Source: an uncultured Mycoplasmatales bacterium
GTDB lineage: Bacteria > Bacillota_I > Bacilli_A > UBA3375
Direction of reading: 5' to 3'
DNA length: 38,369 bases
Assembly: GCA_937936465.1 (NCBI GenBank)
Contig: CALDDH010000014.1
Span: 1-38,369, forward strand
The translations under genes were made by a program, and so were the position numbers. Of the stretch, positions 33,884 to 38,369 are shown piece by piece. Each line of letters opens with the position of its first letter. Within the stretch, counting starts at the first letter, position 1. The notes beneath the pieces are model-generated. The model had not been told where the DNA came from. It did not search any database and saw only the letters and a program-made list of their open reading frames with translations.

Positions 33884-35893
33884 TTATATTCTTTTGATTT
33901 GTGATATTTTTGGATTTTTCATTAAATTTAATTTTAATCTTTCTAAATGTTCTAAATCTAATATTGAAACAATTAGTATTAATTTAACTTGATTTATTGA
34001 TTCTTTTTGAGTTAATTTAACTAATCCAACTTTCAATACTGTCAATAGTTGAATAATCTCTGCTAATAAATCTTTTTGATTAATTGCAATTATGATTATT
34101 TTACTTTCATATTTAATAACCTTTTGATAATTTAAATTCCACTTTGCTGCTAGTAACTGTGTACTATTTTGGATATTATTACAATTGCTTCGGTGGATTT
34201 TCAAAGCAACACCTGTTTGAACTTTTGCAATAATTGGATCACCCAAAATCGGCAGACAACACTTTGCTATCTCAAGTTTAATCCCATCTGATCCTTCAAT
34301 TATTATATTACTCGTATTATCTTTGACTTGGGCATTTATATATTTAATCTGATTTGGATTATGTGCATTTATTGTTTGAATAGATTTAATAACATCATCA
34401 ATTTTAATTTTTTTACTTAATAATTGTAAGTAAAAATTCTCTATATTACCAGCACTATATTTATTAAATAAATAATTCATTCGAATGGTATCATCGAGGA
34501 TATGAATATCAATCTGATTTTTTACAAGTTCACGACTTAATATACTAGTCCCTCGATTAATAATATCAACTTGTTTTTCTTGTGATTGTTGATTTAAATA
34601 ATGAATTATTTTTCGGCGTGCATGGTTGCTTTTAACAATTTTAAGCCATGACTCATTTGGCCCCGGTGCATTTTTCTTAGTTAATATTTCAACAACATCT
34701 AATGAACTTAATTGATGTTTATATGAAACTGCTTGACCATTAACCCTTGCACCAATCATTTTCACTCCAACATCTGTATGAATTTTAAAAGCAAAATCAA
34801 TGACAGTTGATTCTTTTGGCAGGCTAAAGATTTTTTTATCTGGCGTGTATACATATATAAAATTAATTTTATTCACTTTACCACTTTTAATAATATCTAA
34901 ATAGTTATCAGCTTTATTCTTATTTTGTTTACCTTCCTTATAATTAACATGAGCTGCTACTCCAAAATCAGCTATTTCATTCATTTGATATGTTCTGATT
35001 TGAATTTCAAAGATTTGATCATGCTTATTTAAAATAGAAGTATGAAGTGATTGATATAAATTAGCTTTAGGCTTAGCGATATAATCTTTAAATACGCTAA
35101 TAATTGGATAATACTCATTATGAAGCTCTGCAAGAACATCATAACATTCTTCCTTAGTATTACATAAAATACGCAATGCTTGCAAGTCATATAAATCTTC
35201 AAATGATTTATCTTTTAATTTCATCTTATTATAAATACTATATATACTTTTACTTCTTCCTTTAACTTGATAACCAATTATTTTATCTTTAAGCAAAAGA
35301 TTAATTTCGATAATCATTTTATTAATAATCTCAATTCTCTCTTCTTTTTTAAGTTCCACTTGCGCAGCAATACTTAAAAATTCTTTTTTATCCAGTATAT
35401 ACAATGATAAATCTTCAAGTTCAGCTTTAACACCATAAATTCCTAACCTGTGCATAAGTGGTGCATAAACATTTTTAGCATAGTTTGCAATCAGCTTAAT
35501 TTGCTCATTTTGACTGTTCTTATTACTTTTTAATTCAATTAATATAATAATTGATTTAAATAAAATAACATCAATATTTATTGATAATGATATGTAAACC
35601 TCTTGATATAAAGCTAAATTAGGATCATCTACAGGAATATTATTTTCAACTTGATTTATTTCATTAATCGAAATAAGCATCGAACTAGACTGTTCACTTA
35701 AGTTATGCACATCAACATGATAATAAAGAAATAATAATTCAAATACATTGAAATCAACTCTTAATTTAACTAACTGATCAATTGTCATTTTAATTATATC
35801 TTGATCTTCAGTTGAACTTTTTTCAATAAAAAAATTAATTGCTTTTTTATTAGCATCACTGAATTCAGAAAAAAAATAATAATTTTCAAACAT
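33884..35893 (-). CDS. RelA/SpoT-type (p)ppGpp synthetase with a degenerate HD domain
   Basis: This cytosolic alarmone enzyme has 669 residues. The N-terminal HD hydrolase region (1-150) is eroded: the HDxxED motif is missing, with LLFLYYHVDVHNLS at that place. The synthetase (about 200-320) keeps RSKSIYSIYNKM, DLYDLQALRI, FKDYIAKPK, YQSLHTS (280-286) and EIQIRT. The usual RFKD is VFKD here, and NGYQS is NLYQS. A TGS domain (IFSLPKESTVIDFAFKIHTD), a Cys-containing conserved region (KCCLPILGD) and an ACT tail follow. It should therefore make but not degrade (p)ppGpp. It starts a rel-murE-glmS operon. Confidence 0.9.
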   Translation of the reverse strand: MFENYYFFSEFSDANKKAINFFIEKSSTEDQDIIKMTIDQLVKLRVDFNVFELLFLYYHVDVHNLSEQSSSMLISINEINQVENNIPVDDPNLALYQEVYISLSINIDVILFKSIIILIELKSNKNSQNEQIKLIANYAKNVYAPLMHRLGIYGVKAELEDLSLYILDKKEFLSIAAQVELKKEERIEIINKMIIEINLLLKDKIIGYQVKGRSKSIYSIYNKMKLKDKSFEDLYDLQALRILCNTKEECYDVLAELHNEYYPIISVFKDYIAKPKANLYQSLHTSILNKHDQIFEIQIRTYQMNEIADFGVAAHVNYKEGKQNKNKADNYLDIIKSGKVNKINFIYVYTPDKKIFSLPKESTVIDFAFKIHTDVGVKMIGARVNGQAVSYKHQLSSLDVVEILTKKNAPGPNESWLKIVKSNHARRKIIHYLNQQSQEKQVDIINRGTSILSRELVKNQIDIHILDDTIRMNYLFNKYSAGNIENFYLQLLSKKIKIDDVIKSIQTINAHNPNQIKYINAQVKDNTSNIIIEGSDGIKLEIAKCCLPILGDPIIAKVQTGVALKIHRSNCNNIQNSTQLLAAKWNLNYQKVIKYESKIIIIAINQKDLLAEIIQLLTVLKVGLVKLTQKESINQVKLILIVSILDLEHLERLKLNLMKNPKISQIKRI

Positions 35894-35926
35894 CTAATCT
35901 CCTTATCAAATCCAAACTTTATCTAA

Positions 35927-35932
35927 ATTATA
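35927..35932 (-). promoter_or_regulatory. Extended -10 promoter of rel-murE-glmS
   Basis: TGTTATAAT on minus, 34 bases before the rel ATG; the -35 is weak. Confidence 0.45.
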
Positions 35933-36021
35933 ACATTTAAGTTAAGAGGTTAAGTTATTATTCATTTGAAAGTTTGATATTTAATAATTATAATTTCAAT
36001 CACTTTAAGATACAGTTACTA

Positions 36022-36468
36022 CTATATATTAATTTTCTTCTTTTTAATGTCAATGAAATATACATCTTTTGTATTTTTAATGAAGTTTTTATAAATATCA
36101 TTAACCATATTAATCTCTTTTGATTTTGATTTTATATTACTAAAACTAATTTTATCACCCTTATTAATATAACACCTGTTTCTTAAATAAAATTCTGTTA
36201 GGAAAATAAAATCATCACTTGCAAGTGCTTCATTATCAAAACTTTTGATTATCCTTTCTTCAATTAAATTAAAATAATTTTTTTCTTCTTCTTTTATAAT
36301 TGCATAAACAATTGTTGCACTAATTGAATCTCCTTTTTTAAAGATATGCTTAATATTACTATCATTTAATTTTAAATCATATAAAAAAATTAAATTTAAT
36401 AAAGTAATAGCATAAACATTATGAAATGAACCCACAAAGGTGGGACAAAGAATAAAAAAGATAAACAC
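36022..36468 (-). CDS. ORF fused to the IS end, remnant of an unknown gene
   Basis: I do not recognise the 148-residue product. About the first 15 residues (MFIFFILCPTFVGSF) are encoded inside the insertion-sequence end, so the present start was supplied by the IS. The rest (HNVYAITLLNLIFLYDLKL ...) is AT-rich and Lys/Asp/Ile-rich. Joining the flanks across the IS gives no upstream start, so the 5' part was lost or lies elsewhere. The region is probably untranslated. It follows the rel gene on the same strand by 128 bases. Confidence 0.35.
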   Translation of the reverse strand: MFIFFILCPTFVGSFHNVYAITLLNLIFLYDLKLNDSNIKHIFKKGDSISATIVYAIIKEEEKNYFNLIEERIIKSFDNEALASDDFIFLTEFYLRNRCYINKGDKISFSNIKSKSKEINMVNDIYKNFIKNTKDVYFIDIKKKKINI

Positions 36469-37805
36469 ACATTAATTGACATTCCATTTGATGGGGTGTC
36501 ATTTTTTGTTTGTGTGCTTGTTGTCTTTCATAATTGTAATATATCATATATTCATCTATAATTTTTTTAGCTCTTTAAAACTTTTACAGTCTTCATATGC
36601 CAATTCTCACTTTAAATGTCCAAAAAAAGATTCTATAGGAGCATTATCAGTGCATTTACCTCTATATGGCATCGATTGAATTACATTTAACCTTGATAAT
36701 AATGATGAATATTTAGGGCTTGTGAAATAAGTACCTTGATCACTATGGATAATAGTTTCATCAGTTAAAAATCCTTTGTTTAATTTTCTTATTGTTTGTA
36801 ATAGAAAATCAATTCTCAAATTATCACTTAATTCATAGGAAACTATCTTTCCTGTACTTGAATCTTTTACTGCAGACAAATAATATTTTTTGCTTTTACA
36901 TATCAGATATGTAATATCTGTACATAATACATTATATGCATTAGAATTCTTAAAATTACAATTAACTATATTTTCAAAGGTTTTATGATCATAAGTAACT
37001 CCAGGGATTCCTTTATATGGATTTCGTTGTCTAAATTCAGATAGTAAGTTATTTTCTTTCATAATTCTATAAATTCTTTTATGATTTACTGGTTTGATAA
37101 ATTCCTTTGATTTATTGAGCATCATAGTTATTTGGCGATATCCATTTTTTTTGTATTTGGATTTAGATTTACGAAATTGTCTGTTTTGCATATTAAAAAT
37201 ATAATCTTGAATAAGATTGTTTTCAATTTTTCTTGTTGTTTGGAGGCTTAATTTTTTTTATACAAATAAAATCCTGATATAGATACATTCATATGAGAAC
37301 ACAATAATTTTATTAACTGTGTTCTATTCAAATTTAAATATGAATCATTTGAAATAAAATCATCTATAACAGCAAATTTATTTACCTTCATGCTTGTGTT
37401 TGGCAAAAAGGCAGTCAACTTTTTTAACATTTCAATTTCAGCCTCTTGCTCTTTAAGTCTTTTTTCAGCTTGTTTTAATTTGTCTTCTAATTCAGCATTA
37501 TTATATGCTTGTTTATCACTAAGTTTCTTTCTTCCTCTCTTTTCAGAAGTAAATGCTCCAGCTCCTTTATTCCGATATTTGCTTTTATATCTATAATATA
37601 ATGAATTTATACGCTTTTTACCAAAATAACTCAAATTAATATCTTCAGTTTCAAATAGGTAAGTAAGATCATACATGGTTTTACAGATTGCTATTTAGAT
37701 TTTAAATTCAGGTGTAAAACTTATGGATTTTTCTGAAATAAATGTTATATGCTTATTTTTTTTTAATAAATTAAATACTTTGATTGTAAATAAAGACTTT
37801 GACAT
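36419..37805 (-). pseudogene. IS3-family (IS150-type) transposase, three lesions
   Basis: From ATG 37805 (AAGGAG site) the frame reads an HTH orfA start (MSKSLFTIKVFNLLKKNK, SEKSISFTPEF) and meets TAA at 37695-37697. It continues with a helix-turn-helix and leucine zipper (EAEIEMLKKL) and fuses into orfB. A -1 shift is needed at eight A (37252-37259) to go on to LSLQTTRKIENN. The DDE integrase core follows (LCTDITYLI, IIHSDQGTYFTSP, ESFFGHLK) until TGA at 36607-36609; beyond it, ELAYEDCKSF, DEYMIYYNYERQQ and a stop at 36419 complete the usual end. The A8 site could be programmed frameshifting, but two nonsense codons mean the element is dead. Confidence 0.85.
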
Positions 37806-37892
37806 GTTATCTCCTTAAATATATTATAACAAAAGCCAAATCACATTTTGTGATTTAGCTCTTTTATTTAAAATTCTAGTTTATTGGGTACA
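36427..37892 (-). mobile_element. Degenerate IS150-group insertion sequence
   Basis: About 1.47 kb long. The ends are inverted repeats TGAACCCACAAAG (left) and TGTACCCAATAAA (right). The seven-base direct repeat CATTATG lies three bases outside both ends (36417-36423 and 37896-37902), possibly target-site duplication with unusual extra bases, or chance. It carries one decayed transposase gene, a promoter (TGTTATAAT, 37823-37831) and an upstream hairpin. Confidence 0.7.
37834..37860 (-). terminator. Hairpin upstream of the transposase, anti-readthrough terminator
   Basis: Eleven-base arms AGCCAAATCAC / GTGATTTAGCT with one G-T pair and loop ATTTT, just inside the IS end. Such hairpins in IS elements block transcription entering from outside. 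Confidence 0.55.
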
Positions 37893-38018
37893 GTTCATTA
37901 TGTATATAGTTTTTTAATATTTATAAAATATAGACAAATTAATTTTTTTTGATTTAATTTATTTAATTTTATATATTATCGAATTACAGGAATTATGTTA
38001 TATAATTAAAATTTATTT

Positions 38019-38369
38019 TTACTTACTAGAATCAATTGTTAAAGTAGCCTCTGATTCTCCAATTGATTTAAGTTTGGGATTAACAACTTGTCCTTGATCA
38101 TCAAGCTGAGCAAATTCCCAAATTTCATTTGAAAAGTAAATTCCTATATACCAACTAGGATCTGACAATTCATCATAACTTACAGTATCACAATGCATCG
38201 GTTGGCCCGCATTTAAACCAATGAAATTATCATACTCAGAAACTCTATAACTTTCACCATTATCATAACTAATTTGTTGCCTTTCATAAGAATATAATTC
38301 AGCTGCAGCATTATAATCAGCAACATAACCAACTAACGTCCCAACTAATTGGGTTCCTCCTACCACATC
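38019..38369 (-). CDS. C-terminal part of a GLUG-type surface protein (5' end off the window)
   Basis: The frame is open to the right edge, with Asp-Val-Val-Gly-Gly preceding. An apparent GTG start at 38366 has no ribosome site, so this is a fragment of at least 116 codons ending at TAA 38019. The sequence VGGTQLVGTLVGYV resembles a GLUG repeat, and the ending YFSNEIWEFAQLD ... NPKLK is like the C-terminal segments of GLUG proteins (W-x-F ... P-x-L-K). It may be related to the large protein at the left edge. Surface location is inferred from the family. Confidence 0.55.
   Translation of the reverse strand, partial: DVVGGTQLVGTLVGYVADYNAAAELYSYERQQISYDNGESYRVSEYDNFIGLNAGQPMHCDTVSYDELSDPSWYIGIYFSNEIWEFAQLDDQGQVVNPKLKSIGESEATLTIDSSK

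Noticed and set aside
36607-36609. TGA read as Trp (mycoplasma code) because the transposase continues in frame beyond it
   Set aside because: Several intact genes end in TGA at natural positions (the ABC ATPase at 22021, the YrdC gene at 10941, the PBP at 25661) and Trp is TGG in the translation factors. The residue here is not Trp in related transposases.

Overview
The window is strongly AT-rich and looks like a chromosomal segment of a low-GC, wall-building Bacillota/Mycoplasmatota-type bacterium (Bacilli, Erysipelotrichia or Izemoplasma-like). The evidence is the str operon order rpsL-rpsG-fusA-tuf, the cluster tmk / delta-prime / trmN6, and peptidoglycan genes (murE, glmS, a class B penicillin-binding protein). 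Strong AGGAGG-type ribosome sites and 3'-CCA encoded in the tRNAs agree with this. TGA is a real stop: several genes end on it, including ATGA overlaps, and Trp is TGG, so the standard bacterial code applies. Nearly everything is on the minus strand; only one tRNA-Ser is on plus.

Layout from left to right. (1) 1-2956: the N-terminal 985 codons of a large secreted surface protein with about seven Fn3-like modules carrying Ca-loop-like motifs, followed by GLUG repeats. (2) 3101-4892: a two-gene ABC exporter. (3) 4893-9115: accessory and stress genes: an orphan RES-domain protein, a CoiA-like Cys/His-cluster protein, an azoreductase, the thiol peroxidase Tpx behind a PerR-like box, and a PEBP protein. 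(4) 9225-12681: a tightly overlapped four-gene operon with its own promoter and terminator. It holds a DRE-TIM (isopropylmalate/homocitrate-synthase-like) enzyme, a YrdC-domain protein, an MFS transporter and a small LysR-type regulator. I cannot match it to a known pathway. (5) 12896-15667: a defence-like patch with a Fic/Doc toxin broken by an amber codon, its small putative antitoxin, a palindromic operator, and a PrrC/RloC-like AAA_13 ATPase.

(6) 15835-20807: three minus-strand tRNAs (Met, Pro, Arg), one plus-strand tRNA-Ser, then the str operon. (7) 20957-25586: a five-gene operon of a small secreted Trp/Tyr/Gly-rich protein, a membrane-anchored protein and three ABC components, one of them an ATPase-permease fusion. 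Its only visible promoter has 18 consecutive T residues running through the -35/-10 spacer, the architecture of a slippage (phase-variable) switch. This operon and the four-gene operon are the best candidates for undescribed systems. (8) 25661-29739: tmk, holB-like, trmN6 (frameshifted in a G7 run) and the penicillin-binding protein. (9) 29871-30541: a secreted trypsin-fold protease gene with all three catalytic motifs but broken by a stop and a frameshift.

(10) 30652-35893: a rel-murE-glmS operon joining (p)ppGpp synthesis to wall-precursor synthesis. The Rel protein has a degenerate HD hydrolase domain. (11) 36022-37892: a decayed IS150-type insertion sequence with three lesions in its transposase, and an ORF that appears to start inside the IS end. 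(12) 38019-38369: the C-terminus of a second GLUG-type surface protein running off the right edge.

Broken genes (Fic toxin, trmN6, protease, transposase) are unusually frequent. Several sit at homopolymers or short tandem repeats, which suggests active slippage, recent decay, or in the homopolymer cases sequencing error.
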